In this document: positions 33,300-42,098 of the stretch, piece by piece
Position numbering within the stretch: the stretch's first letter is position 1
How the letters are laid out: each line of letters begins with the position of its first letter
Assembly: GCF_018119395.1 (NCBI RefSeq)
Contig: NZ_JAGPWD010000022.1
Span: 1 to 64,000, forward strand
Source of the DNA: Massilia sp. ZL223
GTDB taxonomy: Bacteria; Pseudomonadota; Gammaproteobacteria; Burkholderiales; Burkholderiaceae_D
Direction: 5' to 3'
Length of the DNA: 64,000 nucleotides
Made by a program: the position numbers and the translations under genes
The notes under the pieces: generated by a model
Told to the model about the DNA's origin: nothing
Seen by the model: only the letters and a program-made list of their open reading frames with translations
The model's database searches: none

Positions 33300-34151
33300 T
33301 CAGCGTACGATGCAGTCGGTCGACTGTCCCTGTCCGGGTCCTGCGCCATTGCTGGCCACCGGACCGCCGCTGCCGGCGTCGAAGCTCGGCGGCGGAACGA
33401 ACTGGATGCCCGGGTTCGACGGCACGATCACCGGCGGCTGGTTCACGTTCGGCACATAACCGAACTGGCCGGCCTGGAAGCCGAGCGCGCCGCCATTGTT
33501 GGTGACGATGATGGCGCCGTCGGTCACCTGCAGGTGCAGGCCCGGGGCCAGGGGCGGCGGCGCCGCCGGACCGTCCGCACCACGGGGAAGCTTGCCGCCC
33601 GCGCCAATCGGTGTCTTCTCCGCCGGGTTCGACTGCGGCAGCGCACTGGTGTTGTACTCGATGCGAATGCCGGCCGGCGGCGGGGGCGGCACGTACTGCG
33701 CCACGAAGGTGGTGCCGCGGATGCCGATGGTCGCGGTCGGCGTCTTGAGCGAGAACTTTTCCTTGTTGCGCTTGCCCATCAGGCCGGTGATCGAGCGCAG
33801 GCCGCCCTTCACCAGGCTGTAGCTGGCGTTGTCCGCTTCCGGCTTGTTCTCGTCATAGGAGAAGTTCTCGACCTTGAAAGTGGTGCCGGGGCGCAGCGTG
33901 ATCTCGCTGTTGTCCACGAACTTGATCTGGGCGTAGGTGTTCTTCTCCGACACCAGGGTGTCGCCGCTTTCGATCTCGGAACGCAGAGCCAGCACCTTGA
34001 CGCTGCCGTCCGCCTTCTTCGCCAGCAGCGGGCCGCTCAGGTGCGTCACCATGCCGGCCACCTGCGCCGCCCAGGCCGCGCCGCCGGCACCGAGCAGCAG
34101 CGCGAACAGCAGCGCCTTAATTGCAGTACATTTTTGCAGCAGGTTTTTCAT
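33300..34151 (-). CDS. FecR-domain exported protein linked to the two-partner secretion genes
   Basis: A 283-residue exported protein with a signal peptide at residues 1-28 (ending AAWAA). Residues about 30-150 are a FecR domain: EIESGDTLVSEKNTYAQIKF, EITLRPGTTFKVENF and TPTATIGIRGTTFVAQY. Unlike FecR sensors it has no cytoplasmic anti-sigma segment, so it belongs to the stand-alone periplasmic or surface FecR group. The C-terminal 120 residues are Pro/Gly-rich and probably disordered, ending STDCIVR. Its start overlaps the end of tpsA by 35 bp, so the two are co-translated. A role in assembly or sensing of the exoprotein is likely but unproven. Confidence 0.85.
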   Translation of the reverse strand: MKNLLQKCTAIKALLFALLLGAGGAAWAAQVAGMVTHLSGPLLAKKADGSVKVLALRSEIESGDTLVSEKNTYAQIKFVDNSEITLRPGTTFKVENFSYDENKPEADNASYSLVKGGLRSITGLMGKRNKEKFSLKTPTATIGIRGTTFVAQYVPPPPPAGIRIEYNTSALPQSNPAEKTPIGAGGKLPRGADGPAAPPPLAPGLHLQVTDGAIIVTNNGGALGFQAGQFGYVPNVNQPPVIVPSNPGIQFVPPPSFDAGSGGPVASNGAGPGQGQSTDCIVR

Positions 34152-37100
34152 TCTTCACTCCAGTGTTCTCCGCGGACGCAGGACCGGCCTGCTTCTCGTT
34201 CTTCTCCGGCTGTTCCGGACCGCCCTGGCCCGCATCGGCCTTCGCCTCGTTCTGGCGGTTGATCAGGTTGACCGCCACGCGCTGCGTGTCGTCGATCGGT
34301 GCGGTCGCCTTGCCCTGGCCGGGGGTCGATACCTGGCAGGCCGGCAGGGTCGGATCTTTCGAGCACAGCACGGCCGTCGGCAGCACCGCTTCGCAGCCTT
34401 GCAGGTTTGGCGACACCACGCACTGCGCCAGCTTCGGCAGGCGCACTTCGCAACCCTGCAGGGACGGGCTGCCGATGCACTGCGCCAAGGTCGGCAGCAC
34501 CACGCCGCAGCCCGGCGCGCCTGGCTTGACGATGCACTCCGACAGCGTCGGCAGCACGCCTTCGCACACCGGGGCGCCCGGGTCCACCAGGCAGGAATCG
34601 AAGGTCACCTGCACGGTCTGGGCGCAGCCTTCCTGGCCCGGATTCACCTTGCACACCTCGATGGGCGGCAACACCACGGCGCAGTTCGGCCCCGTCGGGT
34701 TGACCAGGCAAGCCTCGAAGGTGGCGCGCCGGATCACCGGTTCGCAGCCCGGCTGCTTTGGGTTGAGCTGGCACTGGGACAGCGGGGGCAGGATGCTGCC
34801 GCAGTCCGGGCCGGCCGGATTGACGATGCAAACCTGCAGCGCGGCATCCAGCACCGGGGCGCAGCCCGGCAGCGCCGGATTGACCAGGCAGGCGGACAGC
34901 GGCGGCGGCGGGAGCGGTTCCGGTTCAGGTTGCGGATCCGGTTTCGGGTCCGGTTGCGGATCCGGCTGCGGCTCGGGTTGCGGATCCGGCTTCGGGTCCG
35001 GCTGCGGCTCGGGTTGCGGGTCGGGTTGCGGATCGGGTTGCGGGTCCGGTTGCGGGTCCGGTTGCGGATCGGGTTGCGGGTCCGGCTTCGGGTCCGGTTG
35101 CGGGTCCGGCTTCGGATCCGGCTCCGAACCGGTGGTGGTCACCGTGAGGCGGTCCGCCGGCACCAGGATGCTGCCCGGTGCGATCGAGGTCGAGCCGCCC
35201 TCCACGCTCACGCTGCCGCTGGCGGTGTTCACGCGCGCGGCGGCGCCGATGGTGACCGCGCCGCCATTGTCGGCGAACAGGCGGATGTTGCCGCTGTCCG
35301 AGCTCACGCTGCCTTCGATGGTCAGCGGGCTGTGGGTGATCAGGCTGATGTTGCCGCTGCCCGTCTTGATGCCCTGTTCATAGGACTCGGTCGCCGCCAC
35401 GGTCAGGCCGCCGGTGCTCTCGATCGCGATCGCGCCGCCGTTGCCGCTGCCGGCCTGCACCACGTCCTGCAGGATCAGCGGGCGGTCGTTGACGATGTTG
35501 ATCGGGGCGATGCCGGCCGCCGTATTGGTGGCCGAGAGGATGTTGGCGCTGGTATGCAGCGGGAGCTTGTCGCTGCCGATGCCGCCGCGCGAGGTCAGCG
35601 ACAGGTAGCTGCCCTTCAGCGCGCCGGCGCCGCCGATGGAATCCGCGTCGATCAGCACGGCGGTTCCTTCGAGCGCGCTGTCGACGAGCAGGTCGCCGCC
35701 GCGCAGGTTCACTTCCACCCCTGCTTTCACGCCCACCAGCTCGCCCAGGGTGGCGACGCGCAGGCTGTCGATCCAGTTGAAATGAAACTGGTGGCCGGAC
35801 GCGGCGCCTGCCAGGGCGCCGTCGACCTTGTTGGCGCCGCTCAGGTACACCGTGCCGCCCTGCACGGCCAGGTCGCGCGTCGTGATCGCGCCCGACCCGT
35901 TGATCGAACCGCGTGCGCTCAGGTCCACCAGGCCGCTCGCGTTCACCGCGCCCGACAAGCTCAGGCTTTCGCCGGCCTCGAGCACGACGTCGCTCGACTT
36001 GATGGCGCCATCCACGCTGAGCGCGTTGCCGCTCAGCTTGACGCCGGCGCTGGCCTCGATGGTGGCGGCGCGGTCCACCGACACGCTTGCGCCGCCCAGC
36101 CTGGGGTGCAGGTTGCCGACGAACTGGCTGTTGGCGCCGGTGAGCGTGACCGGGGCGCCGATGCTGATCGCGCCGCGCGTGTCGATCACCAGGTTGCCCG
36201 CCAGGGTCACGGGACTGTCGATCCTGACCATCCCGTTGTGGGCGCTATTGCCGATGCTGATCTGGTAGACGTCCATCTTCGCCAGCTGGGACGGCTGCAG
36301 GCTCAGGGAGCCGGTGTCGTAATAGCTGCCGATCTCGGCCACCTTGATGGCGGTGGCGTCGTTATAGGTGGTGAAGCTCACCGTCGGCAACACGCCGTTC
36401 ACACCGCCGACCTTGCCGAAGAAATTCATGCGGGAGGCTTTGAAGTCGATGTAGCCGGGGCTGGAGACCGAGCCTTCCTGGTCGAGCGTGAAGCTGCCCT
36501 TGGCGCGGAAATCGGCGGTGCCCCCGACCCGCAGCGCCGCGTTGACGACGATGTCGTTGCCCGCCTCGGCGCGCAGGTTGTAGGGCGTGTCGATGCCCAG
36601 TTCGAATGTCAGGTCGTGCTGGGCCTGGAGGACGATGTCGGCCTTGGTGTCCAGCAGGGTCTGCGGCGAGACCCGGCTCACGCCGCTGGCCGGTCCGCTG
36701 CCGAACACCGCGACTTCGAGCGCGCTGGCCTCGCCGCCGGCCCCGACCACGATGTCGTAGGGGTCGAGCAGCCAGGTGCCCTGGCGCCCCTGTGCGGAAC
36801 CCGCATCGACGCGGATGCCGGCGACGTCCAGGTCGTGGCCCGAGGTCTCGACCAGGCCGCCCTGGCCCATGCCGCGCGCCGAGATGCTGCCGTAGGCCGC
36901 GGTCGCGCCATCCGACCACAGCACCACCTTGCCGCCCTCGCCCTGCGCGAGCGCGTCGGCGCGGATGCTGGCGTCCTTGCCGAACCAGGTCTGCCGCGCG
37001 TTGGGCAGCAGCGGGTTCTTGCCCTGGTAATCGCCGCCGGCCAGCACCGTGCCGCCGCCCAGCTGGCCGCTCGCGTCCACCGCGGCGTTGCCGGCCAGGC

Positions 37101-37968
37101 CGACGCGTTCGCCCAGCAGGTGGATGTCGCCGCCCTTGCCGGCGCCGCGCGCACTGGTGACGCTGCCCTGCCCCAGCACGGCGTCGCGGCTGGCCTTGAG
37201 GACGATCTTGCCGTTGGCGCCGACCACGGCGCTGTCGGCATTGACCGCGCCGCGCTGGTTCACCAGGGCGCCGTAGATGCCGATGCGGCCGCTGCTGGCC
37301 ACCACCTGGCCCAGGTTGATCGCCTGGTCCTGGGGCGCCGACACGACCACGTGCAGGTCGGGGTTGCCGGCGTCGACCAGCTCCACGCTGCGCCCGGCAG
37401 CGAGCACGATCTCGCCGTTGGGCGCGCTGATCACCCCGCTGTTCTCGATGTTCGGTGCGACCAGGAACACCTTGCCGCCGTTCGGCGTGGCGATGGCGCC
37501 TTCGTTGCGCACAGCACCGGCGGCCGCTCCCTCCTTGAAGCGCTTCTTCCCGGCCAGGAAGTCGGCGTCGCTCATGTTCAGGGTCGAGGCCACCAGGCCG
37601 TTCACGTCGACGCGCGCGTCGCGGCCGAACACGATGCCGTTCGGGTTGATCAGGAAGACCTTGCCGTTCGACTGCAGCGCGCCCAGGATGCGGCTCGGGT
37701 CCTGGCCCAGGATGCGGTTGAGCACCGCGCTGTCGCTGCTTTGCTGGATGAAGCGCGTGACCTCGCCCGCATTGACCGAGAAGCTTTGCCAGTTGATGAT
37801 CGTGCCGGGCGTGTTCGTGATCGAGAACACGTTGCCCTGCTGCGAGAAGCTGGCCTGGCCGGCGACGACCTGCGGCGAGGCCGGCGCTGCCTGGGCGCCG
37901 CCGACGCCCGCCACGGCGGCGGCCACGAGCAGCGCCGCCTTGCGGATCTTGAAGAGTGGTTTGTTCAT
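34117..37968 (-). CDS. filamentous-haemagglutinin-type exoprotein (TpsA) with Cys-repeat tail
   Basis: A 1283-residue exoprotein of the two-partner secretion system. The signal peptide is residues 1-28. The TPS domain covers about 29-280 with INPNGIVFG at 107-115, the motif recognised by TpsB. Residues about 300-945 are beta-helix repeats (IVLKASRDAVLGQG, VVLWSDGATAAYGS). Residues about 948-1025 are a PDPQPDPKP linker. Residues 1027-1210 carry ten C-x8-C units (CLVNPALPGC, CIVNPAGPDC and so on), likely surface disulphide loops. It lies 11 bp after tpsB and ends inside the FecR gene. Probable roles are adhesion, aggregation or biofilm; no toxin domain is seen at the C-terminus. Confidence 0.93.
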   Translation of the reverse strand: MNKPLFKIRKAALLVAAAVAGVGGAQAAPASPQVVAGQASFSQQGNVFSITNTPGTIINWQSFSVNAGEVTRFIQQSSDSAVLNRILGQDPSRILGALQSNGKVFLINPNGIVFGRDARVDVNGLVASTLNMSDADFLAGKKRFKEGAAAGAVRNEGAIATPNGGKVFLVAPNIENSGVISAPNGEIVLAAGRSVELVDAGNPDLHVVVSAPQDQAINLGQVVASSGRIGIYGALVNQRGAVNADSAVVGANGKIVLKASRDAVLGQGSVTSARGAGKGGDIHLLGERVGLAGNAAVDASGQLGGGTVLAGGDYQGKNPLLPNARQTWFGKDASIRADALAQGEGGKVVLWSDGATAAYGSISARGMGQGGLVETSGHDLDVAGIRVDAGSAQGRQGTWLLDPYDIVVGAGGEASALEVAVFGSGPASGVSRVSPQTLLDTKADIVLQAQHDLTFELGIDTPYNLRAEAGNDIVVNAALRVGGTADFRAKGSFTLDQEGSVSSPGYIDFKASRMNFFGKVGGVNGVLPTVSFTTYNDATAIKVAEIGSYYDTGSLSLQPSQLAKMDVYQISIGNSAHNGMVRIDSPVTLAGNLVIDTRGAISIGAPVTLTGANSQFVGNLHPRLGGASVSVDRAATIEASAGVKLSGNALSVDGAIKSSDVVLEAGESLSLSGAVNASGLVDLSARGSINGSGAITTRDLAVQGGTVYLSGANKVDGALAGAASGHQFHFNWIDSLRVATLGELVGVKAGVEVNLRGGDLLVDSALEGTAVLIDADSIGGAGALKGSYLSLTSRGGIGSDKLPLHTSANILSATNTAAGIAPINIVNDRPLILQDVVQAGSGNGGAIAIESTGGLTVAATESYEQGIKTGSGNISLITHSPLTIEGSVSSDSGNIRLFADNGGAVTIGAAARVNTASGSVSVEGGSTSIAPGSILVPADRLTVTTTGSEPDPKPDPQPDPKPDPQPDPQPDPQPDPQPDPQPDPQPEPQPDPKPDPQPEPQPDPQPDPKPDPQPEPEPLPPPPLSACLVNPALPGCAPVLDAALQVCIVNPAGPDCGSILPPLSQCQLNPKQPGCEPVIRRATFEACLVNPTGPNCAVVLPPIEVCKVNPGQEGCAQTVQVTFDSCLVDPGAPVCEGVLPTLSECIVKPGAPGCGVVLPTLAQCIGSPSLQGCEVRLPKLAQCVVSPNLQGCEAVLPTAVLCSKDPTLPACQVSTPGQGKATAPIDDTQRVAVNLINRQNEAKADAGQGGPEQPEKNEKQAGPASAENTGVKNEKPAAKMYCN
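34312..34890 (-). repeat. ten tandem C-x8-C coding repeats in tpsA
   Basis: Ten units of about 19-21 codons. Each starts with C-x3-P-x4-C and most continue with a VLPTLxQ-type spacer. The units have diverged in sequence but the Cys and Pro positions are invariant, which indicates selection on disulphide-loop geometry. Confidence 0.85.
34912..35130 (-). repeat. Pro-Asp/Gln/Lys repeat linker in tpsA
   Basis: About 75 codons of alternating PDPQ, PDPK and PEPQ units. At the DNA level they are near-identical 6- and 12-bp repeats (GGATCCGGTTGC-like on the plus strand), prone to slippage. This extended rod separates the beta-helix from the Cys repeats. Confidence 0.9.
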
Positions 37969-37979
37969 CTGGTCTTCCT

Positions 37980-39602
37980 TTAGTAGGCCAGGCCGATACG
38001 CACGTGCAGCTTGTCGCTGCCCTTGCTGACCGTCCCCAGCGCGCCCGCTTTCACGACATGGCCGTAATCGACCTGCAGCGAAGCCGCGCTGCCGGCGGCG
38101 AAGCGCAGGCCGAGGCCCGCGCCGGCGATGGTGGTGCTGTCCAGCTCACCCGGCAGCGGATGCTTGCGCTTGCCGTAGGCGCTGTCGTAGAAGGCGAGCG
38201 CGCGGCATTGCCAGCCGGCGCGGCTGCACCAGTTGGGCGTGTACAGTTCCAGGTTGGCGTTCAGGCCCGAGTCCGTCGACAGTTCGCGCTCGCGGAAGCC
38301 GCGCACCGAGGTCGAGCCGCCGGCGCCGAACTGCTCGCCCGGCACCAGAGCGTCCGGGCTGAGCTGGCCGTTGGCCAGCAGGCGCGCCTGCCAGTCGCTC
38401 TCGCCCAGGGCCTGGCTCCAGGCGCCGGACAGGCGCAGCGCGGTGTAGCCCGGCTTGGCGTTCAGGCGCGCACGCTTGAAATCCTCGTCCGAACCGCGCG
38501 ATCCGCCCGGCAGGTTGCGCAGCAGGGTCAAGGCGAAATTCGCTTCGCCGCCGTCGAGCGCTACCCGGCCCGCGTAGCCGATGCTGAGCGGACGCACGGT
38601 GACGTCGTTGCCGAAGTCCTGGTCCGCGAACAGCACGCTGTTCTTGTAGGCCTTGATGTCGGCGCCCAGCAGCAGGCGCGCTTCGAAGTCGCGCCCGCCC
38701 AGGAGGCTCTTGGGCAGGATCTTCGTATAGCGCGCGCCATATACGGCGCCGCGGCCGCTCACGGCCAGGTCGAACAGGCCCGCGCTCACCACGCCGGAGT
38801 CGACGTCCGAATAGCTGGCGTAGAAGTCCAGCGCCGCGCCTTGCGCATACAGGGGAATGTGGTAGCCCAGGCCCCAGACGGCGACCTGGTCGGGCTTTTC
38901 GACGGTGGTGGTGTACTGCAGGCTGCCGACATGGTCGCGCCCCCCCAGGTTTGCATGCTGCAGCACCACGCCCGCGTGGGTCTTGCCGGTTTCGTCGGTG
39001 CCGGTGTTGTCGAGGTTGAGCATCACGCTCCAGGGCTTCTCGTCCTGCACCTCGATGCTGGCGTCGACGCTGTCGTCGGCCGCGCCGCTGCCCAGGCTCA
39101 GCTTGATCTTCTTGGACGGGTTCTCGTTGGCCAGCTTGAGGTTGGCCGACACCTCCTTGAGGTTGGGCGTCTGTCCCGCGGCCAGGGCCGGCAGGCTGCG
39201 GCGGATGTTCTCTTCGCTATGCCAGGCGTTGCCGCCGACCTTGATGCTGCCGATCTTCGTCTGCAACACCTTCAGGCGCACCACCCCGCCATTCAGCTCC
39301 TGTTCCGGCAGCTGCACGGTCACGACGTTGTAGCCGCGCGCGTGGTACAGGGCTTCGAGCGCCTCCAGGGCGCGCTGGACGTCGCCGAAGTCGCGGTCCG
39401 GTCCCGCGTAGGGGGCGACCGCCTGCTCGATCTCCTTCGGGTCGAGCAGGGTGTTGCCGGCCACGTCGAAACGGCTGATCTCGAACCGGACGATATCATC
39501 GGACGCGGGCGCGGCGGCCTGGGGCCCTTCCTGGGCCCAGGCTGCGCCGACGGCGACGGCAAGCACGGAGCCTGCGAGCAGGCGTGCGAAGCGTTGTTTC
39601 AT
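37980..39602 (-). CDS. two-partner secretion outer-membrane transporter (TpsB, FhaC/ShlB type)
   Basis: A 540-residue outer-membrane translocator for the TpsA exoprotein. The signal peptide is residues 1-23 (ending AAWAQ). Two POTRA domains follow: FEISRFDVAGNTLLDPKEI with RGYNVVTVQLPEQELNGGVV, then IKVGGNAWHSEENIRRSLPAL. The Omp85-type 16-strand barrel contains the lid-lock motif VRGFRE (near residue 430). The protein ends LHVRIGLAY with an aromatic C-terminal residue. It lies 11 bp upstream of tpsA, the canonical order. It may have its own promoter, because a hairpin separates it from the cyclase gene upstream. Confidence 0.94.
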   Translation of the reverse strand: MKQRFARLLAGSVLAVAVGAAWAQEGPQAAAPASDDIVRFEISRFDVAGNTLLDPKEIEQAVAPYAGPDRDFGDVQRALEALEALYHARGYNVVTVQLPEQELNGGVVRLKVLQTKIGSIKVGGNAWHSEENIRRSLPALAAGQTPNLKEVSANLKLANENPSKKIKLSLGSGAADDSVDASIEVQDEKPWSVMLNLDNTGTDETGKTHAGVVLQHANLGGRDHVGSLQYTTTVEKPDQVAVWGLGYHIPLYAQGAALDFYASYSDVDSGVVSAGLFDLAVSGRGAVYGARYTKILPKSLLGGRDFEARLLLGADIKAYKNSVLFADQDFGNDVTVRPLSIGYAGRVALDGGEANFALTLLRNLPGGSRGSDEDFKRARLNAKPGYTALRLSGAWSQALGESDWQARLLANGQLSPDALVPGEQFGAGGSTSVRGFRERELSTDSGLNANLELYTPNWCSRAGWQCRALAFYDSAYGKRKHPLPGELDSTTIAGAGLGLRFAAGSAASLQVDYGHVVKAGALGTVSKGSDKLHVRIGLAY

Positions 39603-39742
39603 GTGTTAGCTCTACGGTGTTTGTTCTTATCTGTTTTTGGCGCGGACCGAGCGCACCCGGAGGCGCGCTGGCGGGACTGCATGCATGGTGAGTGTACCCA
39701 GCTTTAACTTGCAATGGAGAAAAAGTAAGGTATGAAAAGCAA

Positions 39743-39765
39743 CTTCCCCCACGCGTAGGGGGAAG
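39743..39765 (-). terminator. hairpin after the CHASE2 cyclase gene
   Basis: CTTCCCCC and GGGGGAAG form an 8-bp stem, followed on the minus strand by TTGCTTTTC. It would end the cyclase transcript before tpsB. The remaining 39603-39742 stretch probably holds the tpsB promoter; I cannot pinpoint it. Confidence 0.55.
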
Positions 39766-39803
39766 GAAGACGTCACATTGTTGTTCTTATGCAACTTCAG
39801 ATG

Positions 39804-42083
39804 TCATTTGGTCTCGAAACTGGTGACGCCGTCCCAGTCCGGCCCTGGAGGTCGACGCCGGTAGTGGGCAAGGCGTTCCAGGTAGAGGGCATACAGGGCC
39901 TGCTGCGGATGCCGATCCTGCAGCGCCTGAATGGCTTCCTGCGCCGCGTCCCACTGCTGCGCTCGCACCAGCGCCAGTGCGGCGTCCCAGGCCGCCAGCT
40001 CGCCATGCACGGCCGCATCGAGTTCGCCTGCCCTGCCGAGCGGCTCGAAGATCGCGACCGGCTCGTTCTTGCCCTTGACCCGCACAAGGTCCAGCTCGCG
40101 CCAGGCGAATTCCGGCGCCGCCAGGCGGGTCGCCTCGCCGGCCGCGATGCCCACGCCGTAGACCTTGGTAATGCCTTCCAGGCGCGAGCCCAGGTTGACC
40201 GCGTCGCCCATCACCGTGTAGGCGCGGCGGATCGCCGAGCCCATGTCGCCCACGTGCATCAGGCCGCTGTTCAGGCCGATGCCGATCCTGAGCGCCGGCC
40301 AGCCGCGCTGCAGGAACTCGCGGTTCAGGCGTTCGGCGCTCTCCTGCATCAGGAGCGCCGTCGCCACCGCACGGCTGGCGTGGTCGGCGAAGTGCACGGG
40401 CGCGCCCCAGAAGGCCATCACGGCGTCGCCGATGTACTTGTCGAGCGTGCCCTGGTGGCTGGAACGGATGTCCTCGGACATCGCGGTCAGGTAAAGGTTG
40501 ATGTACTCGCGCAGCTCCTTCGGGCTCAGGCCCTCGGAGATGGTGGTGAAGCCGCGCACGTCGACGAACATCACGGTCAGCTCGCGGCTTTCGCCGTCCA
40601 TGTTGTAGGCGGCCGGGTCCTCGGCCATCCTGGCCACCAGCTCGGGCGCGACGTATTCGCCGAAGCGCGAAACCAGCGCCCTGCCCTTGCGGAATTCGAA
40701 GAAGTAGCCCCAGGCCAGGTTGAGCACGAACAGCGCGCCGACCAGCAGCAGGCAGATGAAGATGTCGAGCACCATGTCGTGCTCGGTGTAGAGGTAGAAG
40801 TTGAACCAGGCGCAGAGGGCGAACACCGCGCCGGCCAGCAGCACCGACCAGGCGGGCGACAGCAGCGCCAGCGCCGCGCTCAGGACCAGGCCGACCACGG
40901 CGACCTGGATCGCCTCCACCGATTGCGCCCACCAGGGACGGGTCTTGAAGCGGCCGTCCAGCATCGACTTGATCAGGTTGGCGTGCACCTCGACCCCGGG
41001 GAAGACCGGGTTCACGGGCGTGGCGCGCAAGTCCTGCAGGCCCGGCGCCGTGGTGCCGACCAGGACGATCGTCCCCTCCAGCACCTGCTTCGGCACCCGG
41101 CCGGCCAGCACGTCGGCGGCGGAAACGTAACGGAAAGCGCCGCCTTCCGGTCCGCCGCTGCCGCGGTACTGGACGGCGACCGTCATCGCCTGGCCGACCG
41201 GGATGCCTGTCGCGCGCCGTCCCGGCAAGAACATATCGAGGTACTCGACCGAATCGGCCTCGCGCTCGAGCGCCGACAGCGTATCGACCGTCTCGGTGAA
41301 ACGCGGCTTGACCGCGGTGGCCTCGGCGAAGACGGCGGCCGTGGCCACCGACAGCGAGGGATAGTAGCCATCGCCGATGCGGAAGATCAGGGGCGACGAA
41401 CGGATCAGTCCATCCGCGCCCGGCAGGGTCGTGAAGATGCCGGCGCCGGCCGCGGCCTCCTGGAGGCGCGCGATGTTCGCTTCATATCCCGTTCCCGCGT
41501 AGCTCAGCAGCGAGCGGCCGTTCAGGTCTTCGCCGGTGAACGAAGGCGCGGGCAGCACGCCCTTCTTCACTTCCGCGGACAGGTTAAAGCCGAGCACCAC
41601 CGGCTGCCCGCGCAAGGCCTCGGCGAAGCGCCCGTCGTAGTCGAGCTGTCCCTTGATCTGGCCGAGTTCGCGCTGCAGGCCCGGCACGTCCTTGAGCTCG
41701 CGCGCGGCCAGGCGCTCCAGCACGGCATAGCCGGAGCTCAGGTCCGGTTCCGGGAACGAGATGTCGAAGCCCACGGCGCCGGTTTCGTAATGGCGCGTGA
41801 GCTGCTCCACCAGCCTGGCCAGCACATGGCGCGGCCATGGAAAGCGCCCGATCTCGTCCAGGCTCTTGCTGTCGATATCGACGATGACGATCGAAGGATC
41901 GAGCTCGAAGGGTTCCAGGCGCATGCGCAGGTCCGAGATGATCGTGTCCTGGCGCGCGATCGTGTGGCTGGTCCAGACATCCAGCGGGTACAGCGCCGCG
42001 ACCAGGGTGAGCAGCACACCGGCGGTCCAGCGGACACCGTATTTCGACCACGCGCGGCCGAAAGCCTGCCGGATGCTTCCCAT
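39804..42083 (-). CDS. CHASE2-domain class III adenylate cyclase
   Basis: A 759-residue membrane cyclase. One helix near the N-terminus (residues about 20-38) is followed by an extracytoplasmic CHASE2 sensor (about 45-375; IVIVDIDSKSLDEIGRFPWP and FPGVEVHANLIKSMLDG are hallmarks). Three more helices follow (about 385-455). The cyclase domain is at about 490-680 with metal Asp in MFVDVRGFTTISE, DKYIGDAVMAFWG, and YTVMGDAVNLGSRLEG, which holds the catalytic Asn/Arg pair. The intact Lys in LDKYIGD favours ATP over GTP. It ends in a short helical tail. It starts 15 bp after the HD-GYP gene, so the two are co-transcribed. It probably links an envelope signal to cAMP. Confidence 0.93.
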   Translation of the reverse strand: MGSIRQAFGRAWSKYGVRWTAGVLLTLVAALYPLDVWTSHTIARQDTIISDLRMRLEPFELDPSIVIVDIDSKSLDEIGRFPWPRHVLARLVEQLTRHYETGAVGFDISFPEPDLSSGYAVLERLAARELKDVPGLQRELGQIKGQLDYDGRFAEALRGQPVVLGFNLSAEVKKGVLPAPSFTGEDLNGRSLLSYAGTGYEANIARLQEAAAGAGIFTTLPGADGLIRSSPLIFRIGDGYYPSLSVATAAVFAEATAVKPRFTETVDTLSALEREADSVEYLDMFLPGRRATGIPVGQAMTVAVQYRGSGGPEGGAFRYVSAADVLAGRVPKQVLEGTIVLVGTTAPGLQDLRATPVNPVFPGVEVHANLIKSMLDGRFKTRPWWAQSVEAIQVAVVGLVLSAALALLSPAWSVLLAGAVFALCAWFNFYLYTEHDMVLDIFICLLLVGALFVLNLAWGYFFEFRKGRALVSRFGEYVAPELVARMAEDPAAYNMDGESRELTVMFVDVRGFTTISEGLSPKELREYINLYLTAMSEDIRSSHQGTLDKYIGDAVMAFWGAPVHFADHASRAVATALLMQESAERLNREFLQRGWPALRIGIGLNSGLMHVGDMGSAIRRAYTVMGDAVNLGSRLEGITKVYGVGIAAGEATRLAAPEFAWRELDLVRVKGKNEPVAIFEPLGRAGELDAAVHGELAAWDAALALVRAQQWDAAQEAIQALQDRHPQQALYALYLERLAHYRRRPPGPDWDGVTSFETK

Positions 42084-42098
42084 GCCCTTCCCCGCAGC

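Noticed and set aside
34912-35130. Direct repeats that could suggest a CRISPR array
   Set aside because: Units are 6-12 bp, without spacers, and in frame with tpsA, so they code for the Pro-Asp linker.
33937-37983. Rightward open frame of over 1300 codons opposite tpsA
   Set aside because: A mirror of the tpsA coding pattern; the Arg/Leu/Gly repeat part is just the reverse complement of the Pro-Asp repeat.
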